This document shows positions 26,101-37,151 of a stretch of 64,000 bases of DNA, piece after piece. The DNA is from Scleroderma bovista (lineage: Eukaryota > Basidiomycota > Agaricomycetes > Boletales > Sclerodermataceae): the NCBI GenBank assembly GCA_037178675.1, contig JAYMGJ010000127.1:1-64000 (forward strand), read 5' to 3'. How positions within the stretch are numbered: position 1 is the stretch's first letter; each line of letters opens with the position of its first letter. Under the pieces are notes generated by a model. That model had not been told where the DNA came from, did not search any database, and was given only the letters and a program-made list of their open reading frames with translations. The translations under genes were made by a program, and so were the position numbers.

Positions 26101-26207
26101 TGGATGGCAGAAAATGTTGGCCTGGTCTGTGACCGCTTTTTCATCAATACATACATAGATTACCATAGATTTTGTCTGTTCAAGCTCAGGCATAGGAATT
26201 GCATATG
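23144..26207 (+). pseudogene. Plavaka transposase, decayed
   Basis: Segments appear in the order expected for the Plavaka family of agaricomycete DNA transposons: EEWELAKWLIKNVGHTQAE, LTLTGDIRDDDG, DPVECVHELIGNPAF, DEMWTADWW (ORF fragment ends 23965), APVVLASDKTQL, WPIYLTIRNISKDLH, CADSAIRWIFPILAAYLAN, VFTPDLLH, then KIHSMQHYVELIKWFGSADG and a C-terminal TRMHHTFAEVIPIGRVVHSC block ending at 26207. Some gaps are plausible introns (for example 23965-24033). Others are nonsense codons: TGA at about 24103, two TGA codons at about 24260-24268, and TAA or TGA at about 24666 and 24960. Several fit CGA to TGA changes. It would have cut and pasted a CACTA-like element. It is now inactive. Confidence 0.85.
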
Positions 26208-26481
26208 ATGGCATGACAGTGAATTCAGCAATTTGCATCAAGTCCCTAAATTTGTACCAGTACTAGTATACTATGAGCAATCCATTTTCATCCTGCCAGT
26301 ATACTTTGGGGAGTGCTAGTATGCTGCAATTAAAGAGTGCACACTATGGTCATATCTTGTAAACAGTAGTCAAACCATTAATATATTCAATGGAACTCAC
26401 CTTGTATCTTGCACTCCAATGAAGGATAGCAGCACACTGGAAAAGGTGGTCAGCAGGGACACACCGGAATACACGACAATT

Positions 26482-27120
26482 TCACACCTTTGCAAAGTTG
26501 TCAGATTCATGGAATGCTAGAGCTGAGAACAGTGGGACAACTTCCCAGGCTGGTTTTACCAATGTGATGTGCTCAGCAATGATTTCTTGGATCCAACGAG
26601 GAGGTGGGATGTCCTGATCAGCAATGGGGTTCCAGGTTTCCAATACCACTAGCAGGCTTGTGTGGAAATTGTTCTCAAGGTTGTCTCGCACCTCGCTGAC
26701 TAACACACATGAAATCCAGTAATGGGATTTGTTGTGCTGTAGACTCTTCAGATACTAGTATAAGGGTCAGTAATAATGATAAAGAACTTACTTCAGTATA
26801 CAGATGGAGGTATTCGCAGATGAGCTTGTCGTGAGGTATGCTACTGCAATCCACTGGGTTATGCAACATGTCGTGCTCTCTAAACAATCTGGCTGCAGAA
26901 AGGACCTGCCAGTAACCAGTAGTAGTAAGGTGGTGAGTGAATTGAACGTTGTAGTGCAGTGGAAATCATGGATGCTTACCACTTGTGGCACTGGAAATCG
27001 AGACGGCTGATCTAATGAAGCTAACCACTGGACCAAGTCATGGTAGGGGCAACTTTGGCATTCGTTGTCAGAGCTGTCCGTCGGAAGAGAGTTGCTGCCA
27101 GGTTGCTGCATCACTGCCAT
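26482..27120 (-). other. Unrecognised, possibly spliced minus-strand gene remnant
   Basis: Read from 27120, NSLPTDSSDNECQSCPYHDL runs to PSRFPVPQ. GTAAGC..CAG and GTAAGT..AAG gaps then lead to LFREHDMLHNP, HDKLICEYLHLYTE and VSEVRDNLENNFHTSLLVV...NFAKV, ending near 26482. The spliced reading is coherent, so this may once have been a gene, perhaps the second gene of the Plavaka element. No domain is recognised. Confidence 0.35.
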
Positions 27121-27312
27121 TCAGTGCAGGAAAGAAGAACAAGTTCAACATTACCTTGTTGCTTGGGTCGCTAAACTTATTCCTCCAAGCTATGGTGTAC
27201 TACCCACAGACTCACCAAGTAGTGGTGCTATGTAGGAGCCTTGGACTATGATCAGCTATATAGTATGTGTGTCACTATGTGGTGCTATATTTGGTTCCAT
27301 AGTCAACACCTG

Positions 27313-27786
27313 CTATATTCGGCCGGGTAGCTGACCCTCTGCTATGGGTGCCAGGTGCAGTTTCCTGATGTGGGTCCTGGTGTGCCTTCTGGGATCTTTG
27401 ATCCATTTCATCTGGGTGACAGAGTTAGCTGGGATACTGTTTGCCTTCTCTATCTCCCTTAGTGTGGCTTTGTCATCAAGTCTTGCTGTTATTGGGACAA
27501 ATGGAACAAGGAGGTTGTAGGTCCTGTCTTTTATTTGTACACTTCCACCTAGGCTCTCTGTCAGTATTAGTTTCCTGGTAGGATCCCTTACCCAGGTTGC
27601 AGCCTCTGCTGAGGCTAGTTCAATGACATATCCTCCTTTTCTCAGTAGGATGAGGGCCTTGATTTGCAGACATGGTCCATTTGGTTCCTGTAGGTTTGTC
27701 AGCACTTTCTGGATTGTGTTGGCTATCTCACTGCATGGTGTGTCTGCATTGATGGTGGGGTGGTCTGGTCCTATGCATCAGGAAAT
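27313..27786 (-). pseudogene. Tad-like LINE ORF1, C-terminal part
   Basis: The minus-strand reading ANTIQKVLTNLQEPNGPCLQ, then LLRKGGYVIELASAEAATWV, then VQIKDRTYNLLVPFVPIT, then NSVTQMKWIKDPRRHTR matches the conserved C-terminal half of ORF1 proteins of agaricomycete Tad1-like LINEs (an RNA-binding, nucleocapsid-like protein). The matching N-terminal half lies at 30306-31040 on the same strand, about 2.5 kb upstream. No reverse transcriptase follows. Confidence 0.65.
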
Positions 27787-28311
27787 CAATGAGAGTCTGC
27801 TCAACCTTTATATAACATTACCATTTTTTCCATGTGTATCCACATGCATCATTCTGATATACACTTAGGTCATGTCATATACTTTCTGGTAGTGTTTTGA
27901 GTGATGGACATCTTTATCAGTCTACTTGATTATGATCAATTTAGACAGGTTGCTTCTTTTTATCATGCCAGATCACCAGTATACCTGCTGATATATATGA
28001 CCAAAAACCCAACCCCTGCTAAATGTGTTCAAATGTATATATAATTATACCTGCTGATGTACATGCTCAGATAAGTTTCATTCTGATGCTCCAGATCAGA
28101 TTTATCAGAAAGTTATTACTGTCCCAGCTGTCCCAGAAGTACTCATACAAGCCAATAGTACCCATACCTTCATTGCCTGTACTTAAATTTCAACCACCTT
28201 AATTCATTCAATATTCATCTTAATCAATTTATATTCAATTTTGTACAGTACAAAAGAATAAATATTGTACACTAATGGGGGCAGAACAGAGACTAAATAT
28301 ATTGTATACAT

Positions 28312-28980
28312 TTGAGGTCGTCGTCGTCGTCGTCGTCAATGGTCGCGACATCAACACAGGTGGTGGGGGTAGTGGCGGCGGCCACGTCGGGGTCGTCGTC
28401 GTCATCGCTGGTGTTGCGTCAACAATGCAGGTGGGGGGGTCGTCGTCGTCGTCGTCGGTGCCTGGTGGTGGCCGTGTTATCGACGCGGGTGGTGGTCATG
28501 TCGCCGTCGTCCAGGTAGGGTGGTCGTCGACATTGGGGGTCGTCGACGTTGGTGGTGATGGTGGTCGTCGTCGTCAACGTTGGAGGTGGTGGTCGCGGCA
28601 TCGACGACGTTGGGGGTGGTCGCGTCGTCGTCGTCGAGGGTGGTGGTGGTCGCGTCGTCATCGTCGACGTTGGTGGTGGTGGTGATGGTAGTCGCGTCAT
28701 CGTCGACGTTGGGTGTGGTGGTGGCCGCGTCGACGTCGACGTGGGTGGTGGGTGATCGCGTCGTCGTCGACGTGGGTGGTGATGGTGGTCACGTCGTCGT
28801 CGACGTTGGGGGTGGTGGTGGCCGCGTCATTGACGACGTTGGGGGTGGAGGTCGCTTCGTCGTCGTCGTTGGGGGTGGTCGTCGTGTCGTCGTCGACGTT
28901 GGTGGTGGTGGCTGCGTCGTCGTTGACGCTGGTGATGGTGGTGGTCGACGCGTGGTGTGGTGGTGGTGGTGGTAGAAGAC
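28312..28980 (+). repeat. G-rich GTC/GGT array, left arm
   Basis: A degenerate array built from GTC, GGT and GAC triplets, with recurring phrases such as tcgtcgacgttgggggtggt spaced roughly 30-45 bp. The plus strand is G/T-rich throughout. Open frames across it are compositional. Confidence 0.9.
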
Positions 28981-29098
28981 AGAGAGTGAGGAGACTTAGA
29001 GACATTTTTGAAGTGTGTGTGTGTGCGTGTGTTTGTGTACATGATTATATCAGCATATTCAACGATCAATATTTTCTAAGGCTTCACTACACGCCTCG

Positions 29099-29545
29099 TC
29101 CACAGCCATCTCACCACCACCACCACCACCAGCGTCGTCGACGCGACCACCACCATCAGCGACGACGACGACGGCCCCACCACGGACGACGGCGACGACA
29201 ATGGCTACCACCAGCGTTGTCGACCAGACGACAATGACGACAGCCAACGCCAACGCGACGACGACGACTACCAGCAACAGCACCGACCACGGCCACGGCC
29301 TGCGTCGACGACGCGGTCACCATCCCACCGCCAGCGTCGTCGCGACCCGACCCGACGACGACGACCGTCCTACCACCAACGCCCCCGCGACCAGACGACG
29401 ACGACGACCGCTACCACCACCTGCGTCGATGGCGCAGCAATCACCAACAATGACGACGACGACATCCAGCCCCCAACAATGGCACCCGCGCGATGACGAC
29501 GACGACCCCCGTTCCTGTCCCTATCCCCAGCGCCGACGGCGATGA
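29099..29545 (-). repeat. C-rich CAC/GAC array, right arm
   Basis: The same triplets occur on the opposite strand (caccaccaccaccaccacc, gacgacgacgacgg), so the plus strand is now A/C-rich. The two arms are separated by about 120 bp of ordinary sequence containing a (GT)n stretch at about 29015-29037 and together form an inverted low-complexity structure. Confidence 0.9.
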
Positions 29546-29783
29546 CGCAACGACTCCCATCCCCTCCGTACAAACATATTACTTAGCTATTTGTATTGTA
29601 TTCGTAGTAGTTCTAATAAATTAATTTTTTTACTGATATAATGGAGTGAGTGCCCTCTACTGGGTACACTGGAACAACTGGGGGAGGAGTGGACTGGACT
29701 TGGAGTAGAGTTGGACAAACTGGTGCAGAGTCAGTCACATGCTGTCAGCTAATTGGATGCTGATGGCCTTGTGCTCTTGCATG

Positions 29784-30023
29784 CTGGCTGGTCAATAATT
29801 ATCATAGCATTACTATAAATGACACAATGACATCCATAGATATTCCTAGTTCAGATTAATAAAATTGTTGTACACTCATTATCAATGGATGCCAGGATGA
29901 TGACTGGCTGGTCAATATTTATCATAGCATTACCACACAATGACACAATGACACCCATAGATATTCCTTGTTCAGACCAATAAAATTATTACATACACTT
30001 TATCAATAGATATCAGACTGCAA
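29784..30023. repeat. 120-bp tandem duplication
   Basis: The copies at 29784-29903 and 29904-30023 both begin ctggctggtcaat and share atcatagcatta, gacacaatgaca and atagatattcct, with moderate divergence. Confidence 0.85.
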
Positions 30024-30305
30024 GCTGGATGATAAGAACATAAAATGTCCCCCAGAAAGTATATATCCTCATCATAGGTGTATCTTCCTGTTATTGCAAG
30101 ATCAAATATACATCTTTCTGACATCAATTGATCAGTACAAGATAATGGTTTCTAAGTAATTATCCATTTATATCATGCTGACTTCTATTTGTCAGATTTG
30201 TCTGGTCATACCAGCACCTCCCCAATTTCCTGATGTGTCTAGTAGGATTTGTCATTCTTTTATAGCTGCGTTTGCTCTGGTTTTGTCAGAGCATTGGGCA
30301 GTTGT

Positions 30306-31040
30306 TCATGGTGCTTGACTGGTGGGTTGAGGTTCTGACAGTAGTGCATCCTTGTAAGGGGTAATGGGGGAGTTATCCTGGGGAGGGGGCAGAGGGGTGA
30401 GGGAGATAGCATTCTTGATCTGAGATGGCAGTTCCGTTAGTTCGTCTGCTGTGTCACTGACATATTGCGCCATGCTGTGCAGTTCATTTCTTGTTTCCTC
30501 CACTGTCCTAAAGAGAGTATCCACTGATGTTTTGTTGATCTCTGTGGATTTGTGGATCTCCTTTACACATTCCTTTAGGGAGTTAATCTGACTTTTGAGT
30601 GTGGAGGTGTCAAATTCGTGGGAAGTGAAGGTGGGTGTAGGGAGTGCCTGGTGAGATGGAAGTGAGTCAATTAGGATGGCTACTGAGCAGATGGCATCTG
30701 CTGCGATTGCTGTTATGCCTGGAGCTGTGTATGCAACATTAAGCAGGGCTAGGCAGAGATCCAAGTGGTCAGGGTCCTGATCTGCTTTGATGAGGGTGCA
30801 TTCAATGAGATGTTTCCTCACTTGTGCTGCAGTGGTTATTGAGGAGGTGATGGATGGGTGGGTGAGTAGTTCTTCTTTGGTTTTGTCTGTGTATAGTTTT
30901 CCGTAGACTGAGGTTTGTCTCCTGGTGTGCACTGTGGTGCATGGGGGGGAAGGGTCACCGGTGGGGTCACTGTGGGGGGAGGGTCATCTGGAGGCCCACT
31001 ATCACTCATAGCTGATGCAATTGTAGGGCTGTGACAAGCA
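30306..31040 (-). pseudogene. Tad-like LINE ORF1, N-terminal part
   Basis: On the minus strand, TRRQTSVYGKLYTDKTKEEL, then TTAAQVRKHLIE, DAICSVAILIDSL, a coiled-coil-like stretch (LKSQINSLKECVKEIHKSTE) and ITPYKDALL follow the order of the N-terminal half of agaricomycete Tad-type ORF1 proteins. A second frame from 31010 (MSDSGPPDDPPP) may hold the true start, implying a frameshift near 30930. The rest of the gene is displaced to 27313-27786. Confidence 0.55.
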
Positions 31041-31295
31041 ATTCTATTAAAGATGTGGAACAGGGTGGATTTGGAGGGGGTGTGATGGGTGTTGAAGTGC
31101 AAGAGGAGGGCAGTGTCACGTATTCTATTTGCCGGGTGGCTCGTATGTGCTTCAGTTGTCTAAAGCCTCTATAGATCTACTTCTTTAACATTGGACATGG
31201 TGTTGACAGGCTCTACTTGTTGATGCTGCTGTTCAGTTTTTCGGGGTCCTGAATGGGGTGCCAACTGGAGCAGAGTCAAGAAGTTTCACCTATAA

Positions 31296-32081
31296 AAGGT
31301 TGTCAAACACTGTGGCATGCTAAATGCAAAGTCCACAAGCACCCCACTGCCAGCTGGCTACTATGCCATCAAGAACACAGAGCCTGTTGATGCAGATCTC
31401 CACTCCCATTTCCAGATGGTTATTGGGTCCCTTCTGTACCTTATGTTAGGCACTAGGCCTGACATTGCTTTTGCAGTCACCCATCTCTTGCACCATGCTG
31501 CAAACCCATCCCAGGACCACCTGAACAAAGCACTTTATATCTGTTGCTACTTAATTGGGATGCTTACATACTCCCTAGTATACAACGGTGGATCCAGTGC
31601 TGGCCTGATTGCATGCACAGACTCAGATTGGGGATCAGACCCTATCTCTTACTTCTCACAAACAGGTTTTTACCTGAAACCTGCAGATGGCTTGATCAGT
31701 TGGACTTCTCATGTGCAGAAGACTATTGCATACTCATCCACTGAGGCTGAATACATGGCTTTGAGTGATTGCACTCACCAAGTTACCTGGATTCGAAGCT
31801 TGCTCAGTGAGCTTGGCTATAAGCTGAAAGCTATCCCAATTTGCAGTGATAATCAGGGGTCCATATTCATGGCATCCAACCCTGTAACAGACCCTCACTC
31901 CAAGCACATCAATATCGGCTACCATGGAATCCATGAGTCAGTCACAAAAGGTAACATGGAACTATTCTTTATTGATGGTGCTGAGAATCCCACCAATCTG
32001 TTCACCAAGAACTTACCCCACAAGAAATTCGCAAAGTTCAGAGCTCAACTAGGCTTACATTTTCCCTCTGGCAGCATCTAG
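31296..32081 (+). pseudogene. Ty1/copia reverse transcriptase C-terminus and RNase H
   Basis: An open stretch after a TAA at 31293 reads VVKHCGMLNAKSTSTPLPAG, IGSLLYLMLGTRPDIAFAV, then RNase H with ACTDSDWGSD, AYSSTEAEYMALSDC and CSDNQGSIFMA (the Asp-Glu-Asp metal ligands are present), ending NLPHKKFAKFRAQLGLHF. This is the last third of a copia pol polyprotein. The 5' part of the element is absent, so it is a truncated copy. The frame itself is clean over 262 codons, pointing to fairly recent truncation. The 3' LTR follows at 32125. Confidence 0.9.
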
Positions 32082-32124
32082 CACCTTATTCACTGAAGTG
32101 CTCTACATGCAGCACAGCAAGGAG

Positions 32125-32363
32125 TGTTGAAGTCGCACATACACCCAGTGTAAACCATTGATGAAATGTGCACAAGACTGCGACCCATATTAATGTAGAC
32201 TTAGTAATAGTCCTCTTTAGAGTAGATGTTACATGTCACATGTCATGTGTCACAGTCATGTGTCACACTATTTGTTGTATATAAACAGCAGACATCGCTT
32301 ATATAATATAACAGCTCTTAACCAGCTACCACCACCATCTCAGGTTGTGTACTCCACCCAACA
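32125..32363 (+). repeat. 3' LTR of the copia element
   Basis: A 239-bp LTR begins TGTTGAAGTCGC and ends CCACCCAACA (TGTTG/CAACA ends). It is preceded by a purine-rich tract (gcaaggag) and contains a TATA box (gtatataaac, about 32278). Confidence 0.85.
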
Positions 32364-32414
32364 GGTGAGTTGGAGTAGCAGTTCCTCTACATACATAGGT
32401 ATTGCTTCAACAAA

Positions 32415-32528
32415 GCTATGGGGCTGGAGATGGCTGGACTAAATCTGGAGTAGTGTCTATGCCCAAGGAGAGGTCAGGTGGGCCAAGGTTAGACTGGAGT
32501 TCTGACTGGGAAAAGTATGGATATGACA
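32415..32528 (+). repeat. Terminal fragment of the TGTCAT...ATGACA LTR family
   Basis: It matches the last roughly 115 bp of the LTRs at 13789-14868 and 15662-16875, ending GATATGACA. The rest of that LTR is absent. Confidence 0.85.
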
Positions 32529-33204
32529 CGAGATTGATGAATTGAACCACAAAACTTCAAAGTGGTGGAAAGAAATGGGACAAGATACAAGAACAACTGA
32601 AGGATTATGACTATGTATAGGTGGGTAGGGATGCACATAGTAATAGTAGGTAGCACAATTGGTAGTGCAACTGATTTCAAACTCAGATCAGATTTATCCA
32701 GTAAGACAGGGGGCATACATTCCCACAATCTTTGGGTGCAACCAAAACCTTGTCAAGCAAAGTGATTTATCTGATATGTAGTGACAGACCTCTATGCTAC
32801 ATCCATAAAACCCCTATCTCTTCACCTTGTCTAACAAAGTCACTCCCACCTGAAATGTGTCAACATTTTTTGAACATCTGCAATCTTGTGTATTTTAGTG
32901 TCCATTATAGTGTCAAGTACACACATTTGTTGTCAAATACCAACCTCTCATATTCATTCTATCTCCAGTTCAATCAGGATTGGTGAGCTAACAGAGATAC
33001 ATCAATTCTTACTATGGCTACTATATCATGCTCATGTGTAATAGCTAATCAGTAGATGGTAGAATGACAATGTGACTGTAGTGTGGGTCATATCCCTATC
33101 TCTTCATCATAATCATTACCTTAATCCAACAACCCATAAATGCAGCGTGAGTCGTGAATATTCATGAATGCCCAGCGCTCAGCGCTCAGCGCAGTGAACA
33201 CCTA
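32529..33204. other. Intergenic region between the transposon nest and the GH5 gene
   Basis: No gene is recognised. A tRNA-like box A (tagcacaattgg, 32651-32662) starts a short tRNA-resembling stretch without a convincing box B. At about 33173-33195 the motif agcgctc is repeated. Confidence 0.4.
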
Positions 33205-36101
33205 CTACATGACCACACACGAATCAGGACACCACCCCGACTCAGAGTCTCCCCACAAGCCCTCCCAGAACCACCCAGCACATCCTTCTCTCGCGGGGCT
33301 CCGCTCCGCTGCACCTGCACCTGCAGCACCCCGAGGATACTTGATCGCACCGCCCGTCCTCTTCACCTCGATCCACACCTCCTTCGGATCAGGGCGTTTC
33401 TCTGCACCACCGCCGTCCGAAGGCACACTGTAGAACCACCGTAGCATTTGCGTGTCTTCGCATAGCACGACACGTCCCTCGGATATCTTGACGGTGACGT
33501 CGTAGGCGTCATTCTGGATGCGCATCTCGGTCGGGGACGTGGGGTATGCGCCTTTAGATAATAGAGATACGGAAGATGGCCAGGTTTGGAGTGGCGCGGA
33601 CGACGTCGGCGACAGGGTGAGACTCGACGCAGCATACGTGTGGGGCGTCGTCCCCCCGTTCTGGTGTCTTCCATTAGCAGCGTATCGCTGCTGCTGCCCC
33701 TGTCGTATCATCTCCGAATCAGAATCGGAGCCGGAGCCGGGATCGCCGCCATCGGTAATATTGAGGTCGGGGCACCCGTTGGCGAGGGCAAGTGCGCGTT
33801 CGACACATGGCCCCGAGGCGAAGTGCACGAGTGGGAGGAATATCTCAGTCGGGACGAGCGAACCCGGCTTCTCGTCTGCATCCTCATCGTTGTCCGCATC
33901 CGCGTCCTCCAAGTCCACGTCCCATGGTTTATCCCCCGTCCCAACACGCACGACCACCTTCAGACTCGCCTTTCCGATATCGAACTCGATGTTGGAGGGC
34001 ACACCGACCGTGCGCATAGGGAACGGGCGGCAAAATGCGCGCACAGCGCGTGCACCGTCGAGTAGGAACGCAAGACGTGCGTGGGGCGGCTCCACAGCTG
34101 GGTCGGACGACGTGGCATACGGCGCAGGTCGGGCGAGCGTCGCAAGTGTGGACGTCGATCCTGCCTGCCTCACCACCCCTCGGCAATCCTCGGGGGACCA
34201 CAAACTGAGATCTTCCATGTTCCATCCGTCTCCCCACTTATGGCTATTGTCAGCACAGTACGTCCATATCGAATACGAGAGCCCGTTGGGCCCGTCAGCA
34301 GCGGAGAGACTCGCATCGAGAGCACGCTCTTGCTGCGCGTACGACCTGAAGCGCGACGACGAAGGATCATACGACGCATTCTCGTCCATATCGATGGGCG
34401 TGCCAATCTCGCCTATGATGGTGGGGTACCGCGCTGGTGTGGATGAGGCTGGCTCGCCCGTCCCGCCTAGTTGGACCGCGTCCGCCTTGAGAATGCCAAG
34501 CTGACTCCGGATACATGCACGGATTGCGCGGTCGCCGATGCGGACAGCAAACATCGGGTTTGAGTAGCGCCCGCGTATCATGCCGAGTGCATCGGCATTG
34601 AACCAGTTCCAATGGCGCGTGACGAGCGTGAGCCCGTCGTAGTAGTGGGGCGCGGCACACGCGCGCCCGGCGAGCAGCGACTCGGGGATGGCAGGCGGCA
34701 TAGCGAAGACGGGCGCCTGCACGAATGCAATAGCACGCGGGTGGATGGCACGGATGGCGGTGAAGTAGGCTGTGATCTGCGGGAGGTAGAAATCCTCCAA
34801 GAAATCGACTTCCGTGCGAGAGTGCGACGAGGAGGATGGGAAATAGCGGAAGTAGTCGGGCTGGAGGACGTAGCCGGTGTCGATGTCCCAGACACCGTGC
34901 AGTGCCCAGATGCAGGTACCAAGTGTCCACTGTGGGTCTCTACGCCATCCCCAGCGGGGATGTACGCCGTTAGGCTCGGTCGAGGGGTCGGACCACATGC
35001 GCACACCGCAAGGGTCGATGGTGACGGTTCCATTGCGCTTGGGCCCAAATGAGCCGAAGGTGTATTCATCGACGGTCTGGGACTGGCCCATGCCAAGTCG
35101 GAGGGATTGCGCTGGGGTGGGCACGCTGCCCTTCTTAAGGGTCGAGCCCTGCGTGGTGGGGTATACATTCAGGTCGGGGTATTCGATGAATCCCTCTGCG
35201 GGCTCGTTCATACCGTCCCAGCCGATAACGACCTCGTCTAGGAGGTCGCCTGCGTCACGAATGCGTTGCGCGAGAGCAGAGAATGCGTTGGTGAAGTGGG
35301 ATTGGAGGTAATCCTGGATATTGACGCCGTCGATGATACATTTGGGGGCAAATGTGCGCCCGGCGAAGAATAGGGCGAAAAGGGTTTGGGAGGCGAGTCG
35401 ACCGTAATTGGTCGACCAGATCATGGCAGGGAGGGAGGCGGGGTCGTGGATGTCTGGTTGGGGGGTTGGGTATTCGAAGTGAAGGATGGCGGCTTGAGTA
35501 GCGGTGAATGCACGTGGGTTAATGCCACAGGCAGGGATTGTCCAGTACGGTGCTCCAGACCCGCCAGAGAACCGTGACCACTTGTGGACGCGAACTCAGG
35601 TTGGTGTCAAACAAAGACAAGGTGGCTGACGTACGGTATCTTGGTGAGGATCCATATAAACTTTGAATCCGTGCGCTTTGCACTTGCGCAACACCTGAAT
35701 GGTGTAGTCCATGTAGTCGTAGTCATACTTTCCACTGGGTGTGGTGTTAGTGGGGTGGGCTTGAGAGACGAGGATGCAGAGACTCACGGTCCCTCGTGTT
35801 CGAGGGCCTCCCAGGTGATCGGGTACCGTAGCATATTAAAGCCCCAGCTTCTCAAGCGGGTGAGGTGCTCATCAGCCTCGTCGAGAGGAAATGGCTGGCC
35901 AACAAAGCTTTGACCGCCTGTTTCTGCGGATTCCCAGAGCCCATTGAGGACATAGGAGGGTTGGCCAGGTGGCGCTTTGGACGAGCCAGAGACATTGACA
36001 CCGCGCAGCAGGAGAGTGCGGCCTGAAGCGTCGACGAACTGGCCGTCAAGGGTGTGGACGAGGTAGGGCGGGTTAGACTGTCCTGGGGGAAGACGAGGCA
36101 T
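33205..36101 (-). CDS. GH5 family glucosidase (EGCrP2/steryl-beta-glucosidase type)
   Basis: Exons 36101-35788, 35734-35635 and 35580-33205 join to 929 residues; both introns (53 and 54 nt) are GT-AG. An N-terminal TIM-barrel glycoside hydrolase carries [23 protein letters not shown] and [20 protein letters not shown]. The acid/base is E264 (GWDGMNEP) and the nucleophile E529 (TIIGEIGTP). A C-terminal beta-rich part (about 640-910) follows, with an acidic, low-complexity insertion ([15 protein letters not shown]). Members such as Cryptococcus EGCrP2 (Egh1) cleave glucose from sterol glucosides or glucosylceramide inside the cell. There is no signal peptide, consistent with that. Length matches the family, so the gene appears intact. 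The exact lipid substrate cannot be told from sequence. Confidence 0.9.
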
Positions 36102-37151
36102 TCCAGGATCGCGTCGTGGTCGTTGAGGAAGTAGAGTCGAGGGGGGGCTTTGTCTTTGGATTTTTCATGAAATCGTATGACTTGCCTAAACGGGTTTCTC
36201 TACAAGTGGTGCAATAGTTTGCACTGGCTTCTTGAAGAGGCAACATCGCCGCTGGAGCCTGTGCTCTCTCGCCAGCTGTCTATTATCGACGGGACACTAG
36301 TCACTGGTACGAACTGCGGCTTATTTACACCATCTCATGCCTAATAGCGTTCGGATGGACATTGTTCCGAGTCATACATAAATGATAATTGCTTGTTGTT
36401 AAAATGCACTCATTCCCCGCTAAAGGAATCCTGGACCCAACTTGAACAGAAGCTACATGATCCATCGGATGCGGCTTGGCAAATTGGAACGCAATGTGCT
36501 TGTTCTTGAAGGTATTTCCGCATGCCGACGGGTTACCTGATAAGGGTCCTCTTTCGCAGAAAGGTGGCACAAGGATGAGCAGAGGAGAGACATCCAGGTA
36601 TGTATTACACAGCGTCGGACAGACCGCACCGCAACAAGACTCGCACCTATTATTCTTCGAGTTCTCCCGGTCCCAACGACAACTGGCCTACACGTGACAT
36701 TGCGATGACATTAATGCATCCTTCTTCATAGGCGTTACTCATCGCTGCGCACCGCGACGCTTGTGTTCGAAATTGCACTTTCGCCGCGTATCACGACTGC
36801 GCACCGATGGCCGCTACGGCACATTTAGTGTTTCTACAGAAAAGCAGTACTCACAGGGTGATCATTGAGCACACGCAGCGGATCACATCTGTGCTGAAAC
36901 CATTCTATTGTACAGGCCTCCCTGATGACTTGTCTCCATTGAGTCAGCAGTCATCGAACCACCGATCAAATCTGGATGGAGTGATCAGGTTTTCGACGCG
37001 TCGCAGGCGTGAACAACCCTGGATTCGATGGCTGAGCTCGCGTCCAAGTTTCTCCGCTATGATTCGTGGCGATATGATAACCCATCCCTTCGATGCATGG
37101 TCACTTCTGTACATGTAGACATTTGAAACGAGAACACTGAATCGACTTGGA
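36102..37151. other. Intergenic region between divergent GH5 and F-box genes
   Basis: About 1.05 kb shared as upstream sequence by the two divergently transcribed genes. Short frames show no family resemblance, and no clear TATA box is visible. Regulatory elements are presumably here but none can be pointed out. Confidence 0.5.

Larger units (their letters stand above)
27787..30305. other. Insertion of about 2.5 kb splitting the LINE ORF1
   Basis: A/T-rich non-coding sequence (27790-28310 and 29550-30300) surrounds a trinucleotide array (28312-29545). No coding region or clear target duplication is visible. A 120-bp tandem duplication lies at 29784-30023. Confidence 0.5.

Noticed and set aside
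28275..29237. Long open frames rich in Val, Gly and Arg or Ser
   Set aside because: They are translations of the GTC/GGT array, where stop codons are rare.
33518..34504. Long plus-strand open frame of 328 codons, with others at 33586-34065 and 34612-35311
   Set aside because: They lie opposite the GH5 gene in G/C-rich coding sequence and show no family resemblance; shadows of the real gene.
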